From: Adiantum capillus-veneris
Taxonomy: Eukaryota > Streptophyta > Polypodiopsida > Polypodiales > Pteridaceae
Assembly: GCA_014529385.2 (NCBI GenBank)
Contig: CM043967.1
Span: 131,623,182 to 131,687,181 of the forward strand
Reading direction: 5' to 3'
Length of the DNA: 64,000 bases
The position numbers and the translations under genes were made by a program. Under the pieces are notes generated by a model, which saw only the letters and a program-made list of their open reading frames with translations, did not search any database and was not told the DNA's origin. This document shows, piece by piece, positions 41,221-52,776 of the stretch (positions within the stretch are counted from its first letter, which is position 1; each line of letters opens with the position of its first letter).

Positions 41221-43178
41221 ATGGCAACGTCATCAACTAACATGGAGGAAAAGATTGTATGCCCATGCACGCTCTGCAAGTATCAAATCCTGCACAAGCA
41301 TAGGATATGTAATGAGCATGTGCACAAGTACGGAGAGTTTGCTAGGGAAACCATACAGAATCTACGATACGACTCCTATGGAACGGGAATTGATTTTCGC
41401 GACATAGCACCTACATCTGAGAGAGAGAGAGAGAGAGAGAAAAAGGATTATGCGTGAAGGTCCAACCAATATAGAGCCAAGGATGGAAGCAGAAAAGGGC
41501 TTACAGACAGAAGACGACGGCATGGAGGAGATGTTGGATGCCTTCTTCGAGACAAGCGAGGAGAACGCTAACGAAGCAGCACCAGAAGCCATGCGCCTAT
41601 CTCCTGAAGACATGTGAAGGAAGTTGGCACGTCAACCAATCTATAAAGGTGCCAAAATATATGTGCTTCATACTTGTCTGGCGTTTTTGAATCTTCAGTC
41701 AGTGTACGGGTGGTCACTTGCAAGCGTCACTGCTTTGTTTAGGTACGTAATTTACAAAAGAGATTTTCCGATTGCAATGGTGACGTGCTTGGAGAGATTT
41801 TTAATTTAATGTGTCTTAAATAGGTTGTTGCGAGAGCAACTTCTCCCGGCTGGAAATAAAATGCCCTCCTCCAGGCCAAACACAAAGCAACTATTGACCT
41901 CAGTTGGCTTGGACTACAACAAGATTCATGCATGTCCAAATGATTGCATTCTTTTTCGCAATGAATTCGCAGATTGTCAGTCGTGTCCTAAGTGTGGAGC
42001 AATGCGCTACAAAAAAGATGTAGTTGGCGAGACAGTGCCAGCTAAAGTGTTGCGGCATTTCCGTATTATTCCTAGAATAAAAAGCATGTTTCGTTGTGGT
42101 TCCATTGCAAAGTTGATGCGGTGGCATTCTACGAATAGATCCACTGATGCAACATTTAGGGTGCCCGCTGATTCAAAGGCCTGGAGGCACATTGAAGATA
42201 CCAGGCCACATTTTAAGAGTGAACCACGCAATTTGCGTTTGGGCATGGCAATGGATGGAGTGAATCCATTTGGATTGAGAAGCTCATCATGGAGCACTTG
42301 GCCTGTGTGCCTTATCAATTACAACCTCCCGCCGTGGCTTGCCATCAAGAAGGGTCATTTGATATTAAGCTTGATGCAAAAAATAGGATGTTTATCTAGC
42401 TCCACTAGTTCACGAGCTCCAGGAGTTATGGCATGGGATCGACATAGCAGATGCAGTTGAACTAGTAGGAGAACAATATGCAAGGATCCATGGACTTCTT
42501 ATGTGGAGTATGCATAATTGGCCAAGATACGGAGAAGCTTCTAGTAATGGTTCTTGATTTACAAAATTCTTGCTATTCGCAAGCACTTTGCCTTGGCCTG
42601 ATTCATGCTTTAAGATATACAGGGTTAACAACTTCGGGATACAATGCATGTCCAATTTGCGGGCAGTCTTTGGATGTGCGCTATTTTGCCTCTCTTCGAA
42701 AGACAATTTATCAAGGCCACCACCATTATCTTCCAGATGGCCATCACTTACGCGAAGGTCAGCTTGGTCGTGTCGAATGTCGTCCTATGCATGTACAAGA
42801 GTGGAATCGCCGATGGGAGCAACATGAGGGGCAACCTGTTCCAGGAATGAAACGTTTGTCCATTCTCCATACGTTGCCGTACTAGGGTGATCTACTAATT
42901 AACCATTTGCTGGATCCAATGCATATATTCAAGAATGTGGGAGAGCTCCTCTGGAAGACAATCATGGAAATGAAAGACAATCGAGCTTCACGAGATGATT
43001 TGAAGTCAGTTGGAAAGATGCCAGAGTTGTGGCCTTTCACCAATGCAGCTGGCGAAACAAAACTTCCAAGAGCGCCATGGGTATTGCTAAAAAACGAAGA
43101 GCGACAAGTTAAAAGGGTGATTTCAGAGTTCAGGATGCCAACAGGATATATGCGATGTCTCAAGACATCATTCACCCG
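41221..43178 (+). pseudogene. TNP2-like transposase of CACTA-2, C-terminus lost
   Basis: The ATG at 41221 opens with a Cys/His N-terminal segment (CPCTLCKYQILHKHRICNEH, then HKYGEF) like the transposase-associated domain. A (GA)n run at 41418-41441 lies inside the exon and shifts the frame. TGA at 41615 fits CGA-to-TGA. Intron 41743-41823 has GT-AG ends. The TNP2 core follows: NKIHACPNDCILFRNEF, CPKCG, LGMAMDGVNPFG, NLPPWLAIKKGHLILSL, HGLLMWSMHNWP, an intron ending near 42622, NACPICG, and after TAG at 42883 (TGG in CACTA-3) HLLDPMHIFKNVGELLW. After RCLKTSFTR the sequence jumps into Pro/Thr-rich sequence of the second gene, so the DUF4218 and DUF4216 regions are absent. Confidence 0.87.
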
Positions 43179-44043
43179 AGACGCCTACAAGTACGACGCC
43201 TGCTTCTCCTATCACAACCGCTTCGACACCTAGGGGTGCGGTAGAGGCGGGTATGTCCTCATCTCCGTAGCACAGGCGCACTTGCCGATCTCGGCGATCG
43301 TCAGGTGGAGGTGGTAGTTGTTGTGGAGGAGGGTCCACAGATGCCCCCTCCTCGCTCACGACCCCCGTCCTACCCAGGAACACCTCTCGACACACCTCTT
43401 GGCACACCTCGAACACCTTGGGGGGCACACGCTCCTAGTGCCTCCAAGCTCTATACTGTACGGGCAGATGGTTCAGTTGACATAGATAGAGTCGGGACTG
43501 GGATGAGACAGCAGATTCGCCAACTCGCAGAGCTACAGTTTTCGACCAGCATTCTGACGCATTGGCTTGAGCAGGATGAGGACAAAGTCAGCTACATAGT
43601 GGAGTACCAGCCTGCTCCGAGTTCACAGGCTGTTCTGAGGAGGTGGATCAAGGGTGTTGCACGGGACACCGTGAAACATTGAAGAGATGCAGCTCGACAG
43701 GCTTTGAGTACCAGCTCGTCGAAGCCTTTGGGCATCCCACATGAGACATGGCTGCAGATCAGGAAGGATGAGCGGACAGCGGACACGCGGTTCAGACAGC
43801 AGCGTCAGGCCGCGCAGATATGACAGATGACCAGGGGGACATCTCATCTTGGCAGCGGAGGCTTCGACACCTTTCGCTATGAGTTTGTGAGTTCTAATCC
43901 AATCCTAACTATGGCTTTTTTCAAAACACGATGAATCATGTATTCTTATTACTTTGATTTTTGTATAAACTCAGAATCTTGCAATGCATCGAGCTTCGAC
44001 ACGCCAAGAGGAGAGATGGATATCGCAGAGGTATCTAATTGAA
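43179..44043 (+). pseudogene. TNPA-like second gene (Transposase_24-type) of CACTA-2
   Basis: A Pro/Thr/Ser-rich start (TPASPITTASTP; later TPLDTPLGTPRTP) leads to KLYTVRADGSVDIDRVGTGM, LRRWIKGVARD, then ETWLQIRKDERTADTRFRQQ and RGTSHLGSGGFDTFRYEF, the conserved block of this family. TGA codons at 43680 and 43821 both fit CGA-to-TGA. A GT-AG intron follows at about 43888-43976. The last exon encodes a short basic end. The start codon of this gene was lost in the deletion that joined it to TNP2. Confidence 0.7.
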
Positions 44044-44284
44044 TGATCTTGATGCTTCAGAAGAGCCTGTAGACTGGGAGGTCTTACAGTCTCGCTGATC
44101 GCTTGAGGTGAGACGTTAATATATGTGAGTTGATTTAATTAAGTAAGTATATGTGAAGTAATATCAATACTAATTTTGAGACTTGTCTTATGTGCAGGTT
44201 GTGACACATAGTCATCAGTGGACTGGATTTCATATATATGCTTTGTGAGACACAGACACGCTTCTGTGTCTCTTTTTTGTATAG

Positions 44285-44600
44285 ATATATATGGTTATGG
44301 TTATTGTTCAGACAGTTATTGTTTTCCTTATGGTTATGGTTATTGTCATTGTCATCGTATAGACATGGTTATTTCTCCTATTCTTGTATAGACATGGTTA
44401 TGGTTCTCGTTTTGTTTATGGTTATGTTTAACTTTCTGGTTATGCTTATGGTTATTGTTAATTTTGTTTATGGTTATGGTTATCTGCATTATGGTTTTGA
44501 TCAAAGTGGTTATGGATGGTTATGGTTTTAATTTGGTTATGGTTTTGCACAAATTAAGTTCGTTATGGTTATGCTTTTAAGTTGGTACGGTTATGGTTTT
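44285..44600. repeat. Degenerate GGTTAT hexamer tract
   Basis: Repeated 'atggttatggttattgtt' words follow the second gene of CACTA-2. The tract is too irregular and internal to be telomeric. Confidence 0.7.
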
Positions 44601-44779
44601 GCACAAAGTTCATTTCATTTCTTTCATTGGCTTTAAATCTCATGTGAGATCCTACATGGATAGCATGTAGGAGGCATATACATGATATGGTTTTTTTTTT
44701 TGAAAAGTTTATGTAAAAACGAAGGGAACTCTGCCGAAATTTTTGCGAGAGCACGGTTGATTTTGGTGCTGCTCGCTTT

Positions 44780-44863
44780 CTTGGGCAGAGGACAGGCAGT
44801 CTGGCTGTGGCTGTGTCCATCTTTTCATTGGGCACAGGCCAAGCTGCCTATCCTCTGCCCAAG
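44780..44863. repeat. Hairpin inside the 3' end of CACTA-2
   Basis: Arms CTTGGGCAGAGGACAGGCAG (44780-44799) and CTGCCTATCCTCTGCCCAAG (44844-44863) pair at 19 of 20 positions around a 44-nt loop. Its place matches the hairpins of CACTA-1 and CACTA-3. Confidence 0.8.
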
Positions 44864-44879
44864 AATTTTTTTTTCTGTT

Positions 44880-45052
44880 ATGGTCGTTGCTATGTGCGTC
44901 GCTAAGCGCGTTGAAATACGCGTCGATAATATTACCTTTCGACGGGTATATCAACGCATATAGCGACGGTTTTGTAGGGACACGTGTATCGATGGGCTTT
45001 TCGACGGAATGCATCGATACATGCGTCGAAAGTCCCCTTTTTTGTTGTAGTG
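44880..45052. repeat. 3' terminal and subterminal repeats of CACTA-2
   Basis: GCGTCGATAATA, TCGACGGGTATATC, CGTGTATCGATG and ATGCGTCGAAAG motifs lie in both orientations before the GTTGTAGTG end. TAA follows as target duplication. Confidence 0.75.
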
Positions 45053-45055
45053 TAA

Positions 45056-45744
45056 AAGCCAATTTTATAAAGTTATTATAAAGTTTTTGGATAATGAAAT
45101 ACCTAGCGTGAGCTAACGGCGCTTACTTCTCTCCTTCTCGGGCCTCCTACTCCCTCCCCGGTTGTCACATTGCAGTTGCATCTATTGTGTTGCAACCACA
45201 GGTAAGAGCTCTACGCATTAACATAAGCAATTCACGGTATTTTGTAGCTTTTGGCATCGCCGACTCGTGGCCTAATTTCATCATAAGTAGGAATTGACAC
45301 TACAAAAAATAAGCATAGACGGGGTATTGGGGCATCATTGCTAAGCATTTAGATGCATTCTGGGTCGAAAACGACTTGGTCAAAAATCCACTGTTGTTAA
45401 TAATCGTGATTTTTGCACTTGACCTAAAGTGGGATTTGAGACTATAAGCATGTGTGCTTAGGTCTTATAAACATGTCCTAGAAGTTTTGCTACGTTTGGA
45501 TGTGATTTTTTTGTCGATGGATGTGATTTGTTTATCGATGAAGCGATTGGCTTTTGGTGATTTCAGTCACTTGAGTGTAGCTTGAGTTAGATGCGAGTTG
45601 TTTGTTGTTTTTCAAGAGATTGACAGCCTCTTGTAGCCTGTATGCACTAGTCAAGTCAGCTTCGTCCCATGGATTGACAATTATATTTGTGGTTCATGCT
45701 ATGTCTGCAATAAGATAAGAGTGAGGTTGAACACCCGTCCCACA
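45056..45744 (+). other. Probable 5' LTR (3' part) of gypsy element 2
   Basis: No gene is present. The stretch ends in CCCACA two bases before a tRNA-like primer site, the arrangement expected at the LTR/internal border. The LTR start is not identified; it may be upstream of CACTA-2. Confidence 0.45.
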
Positions 45745-45746
45745 TT

Positions 45747-45763
45747 TGGCACCGCTGCCGAGG
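45747..45763 (+). other. Primer-binding site of gypsy element 2 (tRNA-Asp type)
   Basis: TGGCACCGCTGCCGAGG resembles the TGGCGCCGTTGCCGGGG complement of the tRNA-Asp 3' end used by Athila-like elements, with about three differences. Its position right after a CA-ending LTR candidate supports the call. Confidence 0.6.
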
Positions 45764-46885
45764 ATCGAAGAGACCTAAACTAGGGAAAAACACGAGCATC
45801 TTGTGAAGTTATCCTTTAACTTCCTCTAGGATCTCATAGAGTAAAAACTTTCTTTTTAAAACCGCATAGCTTAAGATTGTCATCTTTTGCTGTGTAGAGG
45901 TAGGTTGAAAGTAATTGTACTTGCTGAGTGCCTTTACGATTGTAGGATTGTAGAATTAGATTAGGATTTTGAGAATGATTGATGGGCAAGATAAGTCTTA
46001 AGATCAATGCTCAAGAAACCATAAAAAACAAGAAAACGAGTGTTTGTGGAGACTTTCCACAACCATATTGTAGTAGAATCTAGGAGTAGGGTAAGTAGGA
46101 TCCAAGGTGGTTTTCGAAATATTGCTCTCTCTGAAAGGCTCAATTGTGAGTTGTTATGTGAAGTTGCAAAATTTCAGGTCTACGGCTAGAAATAGCACGA
46201 AAAGACTGCCAACCACTCAATCCGACTAGAGAGTATGCTTTAAAAGTTGTATGAACCAGTGGGTAAGCTCATGGACGCATTGAGGTAAAAATTTCAAGAA
46301 TTTGCAAAAACTCAGATTATTTACATTTTCTTCACATTTTAGGCCAAATTAAGTTTTGACTGGACTCAAAGGCTTAAAATAGCTCATAAAAAGACCGTCC
46401 AGGCAAAAAAGTGGTTCATTTTAGGCCTAAAGTAAATAATTGAGATTATTTACTTCTAGATCAAAAGTGACCAAGGTTGATACCACAGACTCTATGCATG
46501 TGTACAAACAACTTTTGTAAAGGACCATAGAATTTGGATCACCAAACTGACCAAAAACTGGGTAAAAACTAAATTTTGTACTGACTTTCTAAAACTTGAG
46601 TGTAAATTGGGAGAAAAATTATTCAAACTCAATGAAACTTGATTCATAGGCTTTTATGGATGTGATAGATATGTGTACATGCTCAGTGATTATTTACATC
46701 TGCCCCAATTTTCAACTTTTTTGACCAAGTCAGCATACCACTAGCTTTAGCATGTTATAATAAGTCCACAAATCAAATTTGGTAAAATTTGGATCATTGG
46801 ATTGAAAATTTGGCCAAATTTGCAAAGTTAGTCTGTAGATACAAAACTCATGACCATTTGAAGAAATTGTCCAAACTTGATGAAA
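45764..46885 (+). other. 5' leader of gypsy element 2, left of CACTA-3
   Basis: The sequence is non-coding. Degenerate repeats built on 'gattatttacatctgc', 'caaatttggtaaaatttggatca' and 'ttgtccaaacttgatgaaac' occur here and again at 55140-55560 on the other side of CACTA-3. This shows the two sides were once continuous. Confidence 0.6.
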
Positions 46886-47067
46886 CACTACAAGACATGC
46901 TTAATAGTAGTGACACTCGTAGTGCGACGCTCAAATATGAAAAAGCACAGCATCGCTATATGCGTCTCTATGTTACTTTAAACATAGCGACGCATATAGC
47001 AACGCCGCCAGGGCTAAAAAAAATAACCAAGAGCGTCCGAAAACTCAGATCTCAGATCTGAGTTTTC
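46886..47067. repeat. 5' terminal region of CACTA-3 with subterminal repeats and palindrome
   Basis: TAGCGACGCATATAGCAACG-like motifs (46917-47010) are followed by the palindrome AAAACTCAGATCT-C-AGATCTGAGTTTT at 47041-47067, identical to that in CACTA-1. Confidence 0.8.
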
Positions 47068-47094
47068 GACGCGCGCTCAAGAAAGCAAGGTAAC

Positions 47095-47212
47095 GCTCTC
47101 CCTCTCTCTCTCTCTTTCTTCTCCACACACACACACACGAGGAGAGGAAGGAGAGCCAGGTATGCTCCTTCCCTCTCCTCACTCTCATGTTCCCTTCCCC
47201 TCTTTATCTCTC

Positions 47213-47266
<54 letters not shown>

Positions 47267-47341
47267 GAGGAGAGGAAGGAGAGCCAGGTATGCTCCTTCC
47301 CTCTCCTCACTCTCATGGTCCCTTCCCCTCTTTCTCTCTCC

Positions 47342-47379
<38 letters not shown>

Positions 47380-47386
47380 TTGTGTT

Positions 47387-47439
<53 letters not shown>

Positions 47440-47630
47440 ACAAGCATAAACAAAAAACGCACACACACATGCATAAACAAAGAAAGCACACACACATTGA
47501 GAGAGGAAAAGAGAGAGAGAGAGAGAGCATGCATAAACCAAAAACGCACACACACATGCATAAACAAAGAATGCACACACACATTGAGAGAAGAAAAGAG
47601 AGAGAGATATATATATATAAAACAAAGAGA
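47095..47630. repeat. Microsatellite and minisatellite cluster of CACTA-3
   Basis: CT, CA and GA runs alternate with two copies of 'aggagaggaaggagagccagg' (47137 and 47267) and a unit of about 58 bp with 'gcataaacaaagaatgcac'. This is homologous to 7063-7550 in CACTA-1. Confidence 0.85.
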
Positions 47631-47639
47631 GAGGATGTA

Positions 47640-48290
47640 GACTTACGTTAAATTAGATTTAGGTTTATTTAAATTAAATTAAATTAGACTTAGGTTTATT
47701 TTTAGTTAGATTTACGTTTGATTAAATTTAGGTTTATTTACGTTAGATTTAGATTTACGTTATATTAGATTAGATTTAGGTTTATTAATTTAGGTTTATT
47801 TATGTTATATTAGATTAGATTTAGATTATTTACCTATTATTGAAGAGGGAAAATAGCATAACCAATCTACCACACTTGGGTGATAGAAAGGTTATACCAT
47901 TTTTCTCTTTTTATTGGCACACACACACACCCACAGAGACACACACAAGAAGAAGAGAGTTTTATTGTCGTAGGAAACTATCCCAAAAGACGTTAAAGAT
48001 TATGTTAGATGTAGACTTACATTAAATTAGATTCAGTTTTATTTAAGTTAAATTAAATTAGATTTGTGTTTATTTTTATTTAGATTTACGTTTGATTAGA
48101 TTTAGGTTTATTTAAGTTAGATTTAGATTTACGTTATATTAGATTAGATTTAGGTTTATTAATTTAGGTTTATTTACGTTATATTAGATTAGATTTAGGT
48201 TATTTACCTGTTATTGAAGAGGGAATTGGCATAACCAATCTACCACACTTGGGTGATAGAAAGGTTATACCATTTTCTTCTTTTTATCGT
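47640..48290. repeat. Duplicated AT-rich leader block of CACTA-3
   Basis: Two copies about 370 bp apart each contain a 'gatttaggtttattta' tract and the block CATAACCAATCTACCACACT, then TGGGTGATAGAAAGGTTATA (47850 and 48222). Non-coding. Confidence 0.8.
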
Positions 48291-48640
48291 TTAAGATAAG
48301 GTTAGAAGAAATGGCGAGAAAATTTTCTGCGTTCACAGCCTCGACAGTCCATGCGGACCAGCAATTCCACCTGCATGTTCGACTGCTGCTACCATACAAT
48401 AAGCCGTCATGTTTAGCTAATGGAAGAGAAAATTTACCTACACAGAAATTAGTGATGCAAGATGACGATTCCAAGGGTCACACACACACACACACACACA
48501 CCCCACATCCCGTCAAATCTAGATTAAGAATTAAGTGCCTTGAGCATACATCAGCTACATTGCAAGGATGGCGTACCTGCAAGATACAAACAAAGGTCTA
48601 CTGTGAAAAGATGTTAAGATGCTTTGAAATGCTACAGCTA
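48291..48640 (+). other. Element-internal segment of unknown origin (possible captured sequence)
   Basis: An open frame from ATG 48311 (MARKFSAFTASTVHADQQ...) runs 124 codons, crossing a (CA)n run at 48480-48502. It occupies the place where CACTA-1 has the HMA fragment, but I recognise no domain. Its end (KVYCEKMLRC) is shared with CACTA-1 (about 5911-5960 minus) and so belongs to the element leader. It could be captured host sequence or non-coding leader. Confidence 0.35.
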
Positions 48641-48830
48641 GAAAGAGGCAAAGGGGTTTTGTCCACTACATGCAGTATCATGTAGACGTGGGTGTGTAGA
48701 TTTCTTGTACCCATAAATATAGGCATTGACCAATAAAGACGAGATTATAACCCGGTGGTTCTGATATCCGTGCACCTCTAGACCGAGGTGTGCGGGGATT
48801 GGACATGACTAGAGAATGTGAGGTAGTTTA
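48640..48830 (+). promoter_or_regulatory. Conserved promoter/leader block of CACTA-3
   Basis: The TATA-like CCCATAAATATAGG is followed by ATTGACCAATAAAGACGAG, the CACCTCTAGACCGAGGTG hairpin and CATGACTAGAGAATGTGAGG. Homologous blocks are in CACTA-1 and CACTA-2. A (GA)n tract follows at 48844-48896. Confidence 0.6.
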
Positions 48831-48839
48831 TAGTGTGTA

Positions 48840-48900
<61 letters not shown>

Positions 48901-48964
48901 AAGACAAAGAATGCCAATAGAAGATTAAATTTGTTGTCCAGGTTATAATATTTTTACCCTCATT

Positions 48965-51900
48965 ATGAGTAGTGACGAGGATGTGGGGCCGTCCAACCGA
49001 AACACCTATCTCTCAACGAGGATCTTATTTCCTTGTAACCATTGCAAGCATGATGTGCGACGGAGAAGAAGCGTTTCTTTGCAGCACGCTCGCGAATTTG
49101 GCGAGTTCGATCCATATATTATAGATCGAGTTATTGCCAATTATAACTCGTCGGACTCTGACGAGTTATAATTTCACGAGTTCGATCCATCTATTATAGA
49201 TCGAGTTGTTGCCAATTATAACTCGTCGGACTCTGACACTGTCCAATAGGCAGCAATCTTGCAACCCAATTGACGTGTTCGCAGGCGCTTTGGTCAAGCA
49301 GCATATGTGAGGCCACAAGATGTAGCCTCTGACAGCTCGGGGGATGATCATGTAGACCACATTCCCAACGAGGCAATGTTTGAGCCCGATATTGATAAAA
49401 TGATCAAGACGATCATGGATTCAAAAAGGCTTGTCTATGATGATATGAAAAGTGAAGCCGATACGCCATTGTATAATGGAGCACGTGTGTCTAGATTAAA
49501 AGCGCTCCTGGTTCTTCTCAACATGCAGACAAAGTTTGGATGAAGTGACACTAGCGTCACAGCACTTTTCAGGTGATCTATTACAATTAGTTTACTTTAA
49601 TAAAACTCTAAATGTATAATGATCTGATAGATTTTTACACAATTGTACCGTATTTTTATGTTGTGTAGATTGCTCAAAGAGCACATACTACCAGCTCATA
49701 ATGTGATGCTAGATTCCCAAGAGGAAGCAAGCAAGATTTTGTGAAACTTGGGGATGGATTACAATTCGATCCATGCTTGTCCTAATGACTGCATTCTTTT
49801 CAGGGGGGAATACATAGACATGGAGAAGTGTCCGAAATGTGTTTCCGAAAGATATCGAGTAGATCTCCACGGAACGAAAATTCAGCAAAATGTTTTGCGA
49901 CATTTTCCTCTGCTTCCTTGCATCAAGCATTTCTTCGAATGTAAGTCCATGGCCGCCCTAGCATCATGGCATGAGGAGAATAAATCTTCGGATGGTGTGC
50001 TACGGATTCCTGCAGATTGTGCAGCCTGAATACATATAGATGGAACATGGTCGGATTTTGCCAGGGAAGCTCAAAATTTGCGCTTAGGCCTGGCTATGGA
50101 TGGCGTAAATCCATTTGGTCAAAGACCAACATCTTACAATGTATGGACCGTTGTCATCGTCAACTACAACATTCCCCCGTGGTTGACTACGAAGAAGGGG
50201 CACCTATGGCTAAGCTTGATTGTGTTGGGGTGATATAAAGTAAAGAATATGGATGTGTCTCTTCGTCCAATATTGGAAGAGATACAACAATTGTGGATTG
50301 GCATAGAGGTGCTGGATATGAGCCGACACACAGGTCGACGGAATGCTTTGATCAGAGGCATTCTAATGTGGACCATGCATGACTATCCCGGACTAACAGA
50401 ATGCTCAAGTGATCTATTTACACTCCTCACTCAGAAACTGTAAATCTTGGTTTTTCTCAAGCTGATCTATTATCATGTGTATACATGCAGGGCTTCAAAC
50501 AAGCGGATACAAAGCATGTGTCACATGTGGACCTAGACTGAATGCACGTAGGGCACCCTCATTGAAGAAGAAAATCTACGAAGGTCATCAAGCGTATCTT
50601 CCAGAGAATCATGTGTTACGCGACAGCTTTTTGGGAAGAGAGCCACCGAGGATGTCTGCACAAGCATGGTTAGAGCAGAAGGAGATGTGTGATGATGGAT
50701 TGCCCCCAGGGATGAAGAGACTATCTCTATGGTATGAGTTACCATATTGGCCCCGACTCATGATCAATCACTTGCTCGATCCAATGCACATATTCAAGAA
50801 TGTGGGTAATCTACTATGGGACCATCTGATCGGCAAGAAAGATACTTTGGGAGACAGAGTTGACCTTAGGAATGTGGATCGTATGGAGCAATATTGGCCG
50901 CAAACAGCGTCCGATGGATCGATAAAACTCCCTAAAGCACCATGGATTTTCACAGGAGCCCAAGAACGCAAAGTAAAAGAGACCATTCGATCTTTGCGGA
51001 CCCCCACTGGCGTAATGCACTTGCTCCGAACGTGTTTTACTAAAGAAGGAAAGCTTACCGATTTGAAGTCACACGTCTGGCATAAAATGTGTCAGGTATG
51101 TTCATAGTGGAGTATATCATAGTGGGAATTGTGTAACAAATTCTTGTGTGGACTTTAATATCAATGTTGCACGTATTTTGCAGTTTATTTTACCGGTTTC
51201 CATTGAGGGATGTTTGTCTCTTGACGTCCGTAACACAATCTACAAACTTGCGAAGTTGGTGCAATGGATCTCACAAAAGGAGATCAACGTAGACTCCATA
51301 CCATTCGCCAAACTAAACGCTGTGGAGGTTCTGTGCATGTTTGAGAAACATTTTCCTACTACCATGCTAACCATTCAGGTGCATCTTCTTGTTCACATAG
51401 TTGATGAGGTGGAAATAGCTGGCACAGTACATTCCAGATGGATGTTCTTTTTAGAACGTTTCATGAAAACGCTCAAGGGATATGTGCGTCAAAAGGCACG
51501 TCCGGAGGGTAGCATGGCAGAAGGTTGGCTGGTATCAGAGTCCCTAACAGTACATTGGAGAGTGGCTAGACGGATTTGATAAAGCCCGGGACACGCTATG
51601 GCGAACCATAGATGATGAGCGCTTTTCTGAAATTTTCATGTGCAATCTCGGTGTTGAGAAGAAGATGACGGAAGATCTAGAGGCTAAAAAAAACCGATTT
51701 TGCATGCTTCACAATCCAGTCATGCAGAAGTGGATTTCACAATATGAGGATGCAAAGCAAGATCGACAAAGGGCAAGGATCGAGTGGAGAAGGGGAAGAC
51801 GACCACCGATGCACTATCCGATGGGTCTGGAGAGCCTACCAACATTCATGAGCTTAAGATGGTTGCACAACCAATTGAAAAGCGCACAACATTGCGGTGA

Positions 51901-52776
51901 AGAAGTGATTGATGAAGAGTGGGAGTACTCTAGGGGTTGCGCGACCAAGGTAAGTTTGCAACGTACGACTAGCTAGTAACTTTCTAAATGTTTGAACGGC
52001 CACTCATAATCTTTGTTGGTTGTAGTATAAGTCATACACAGCAGCATGGTGTAAAGGTCGACATTTTAGGGTGGAACGGATCGACAAAAAACATTTTACT
52101 CAAGATTGTGGAATCATGGCAAAATTTGAACAGTTTAGTCGACGACGGTCCTTTGATGTAGATCCTGTGGTGGCGGAACTCACTTACTTTGGCCCGCTAC
52201 AAGAGATTTTGAGGATCGATTATAGAGGATTTTTTGTCGACTTGTTCGACATGCAATGGTTCAAGATAATCATGGAGGGTCGCAACGCTACTGTGCGTAG
52301 AGGAGAGTCTGGTTTTCTTGAGGTGGATTCAACTAAGAAATGGACTGACCTAAGAGACACTTTCGTACTACCCAAGCATTGTGAACAAGTAAGTGTGTAA
52401 ATAGTTAACATCCCATTTTAGAATTTATCTGCTTGGAAGCTCTCATGTAAGTTATCACCTGCTCTGGCAGGTGATATTTCACCCTACAAAGTGTGCATCA
52501 AACTGGTGGTATGTCATAGAGGTAGCCCCTCGTTGTGCACGGACGTATGAAGGCTACCATGTGCCAATCACAACGGCATCAATGGAGGAGATCGGAGAAG
52601 ATTCTCAGTCAGAAGCCGTGGAGGTGGTGCCAGACGAACATCAAGCTGCTACTCTCTATGGGGTGCATGCAGAGGATCTACAAAATGAAACAGAGGACAT
52701 CTATTTAAACGAAGAGCTCTATATAGATATAGAAAGTTATGATGAGCTATGCAAGGATGAGAGAGAGATCTCTTAA
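48965..52776 (+). pseudogene. TNP2-like transposase of CACTA-3, all domains present, several stops
   Basis: From ATG 48965: a Cys/His N-terminal segment (FPCNHCKHDV, EFGEFDP), a 75-bp duplication bringing a stop at 49169, then TGA at 49541 (TGG in CACTA-1), intron 49573-49668, TNP2 core (NSIHACPNDCILFRGEY; AMDGVNPFG in a shifted frame), TGA at 50027 (TGG in CACTA-1), GILMWTMHDYPG, a short gap 50440-50490 that is probably an intron, LLDPMHIFKNVGNLLW, intron 51096-51183, DUF4218 (PVSIEGCLSLDVRNTIYKLA; VHLLVHIVDEVEIAGTVHSR; ERFMKTLKGYVRQKARPEGS), intron 51950-52025, DUF4216 (VAELTYFGPLQEILRIDYRG), intron 52389-52470 and an acidic C-terminus ending at TAA. All introns have GT-AG ends. TNP2 proteins excise and insert CACTA elements. 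This is the reference copy for the deletions in CACTA-1 and -2. Confidence 0.9.
49102..49251. repeat. 75-bp tandem duplication in transposase exon 1
   Basis: CGAGTTCGATCCATATATTA at 49102 recurs as CGAGTTCGATCCATCTATTA at 49177. The offset is a multiple of three, but the junction creates TAA at 49169-49171. Confidence 0.85.

Larger units (their letters stand above)
39292..45052 (+). mobile_element. CACTA-2, En/Spm DNA transposon of a second family, 5761 bp, internally deleted
   Basis: The ends are CACTACAACATAAC (39292) and its partner GTTGTAGTG (ending 45052), flanked by TAA at 39289-39291 and 45053-45055. Subterminal motifs are of the form CGTCGATA / TATCGACG rather than the GCGTCGCTAT of CACTA-1 and -3, so this is a separate family. 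It carries TNP2-like exons (41221-43178) and a Transposase_24-like gene (43179-44043) on the plus strand. The C-terminal half of TNP2 is missing, fused into the second gene. It is non-autonomous. Confidence 0.92.

Noticed and set aside
44285-44600. GGTTAT hexamers as interstitial telomere sequence
   Set aside because: The plant telomere unit is TTTAGGG. The tract is irregular and lies inside CACTA-2.
45298-45330. CACTACAAAAAATAAGCATAG, like a plant CACTA or MITE terminus
   Set aside because: No inverted partner (TTTTTTGTAGTG) was found before the primer site at 45747 or further right, so no element can be delimited.
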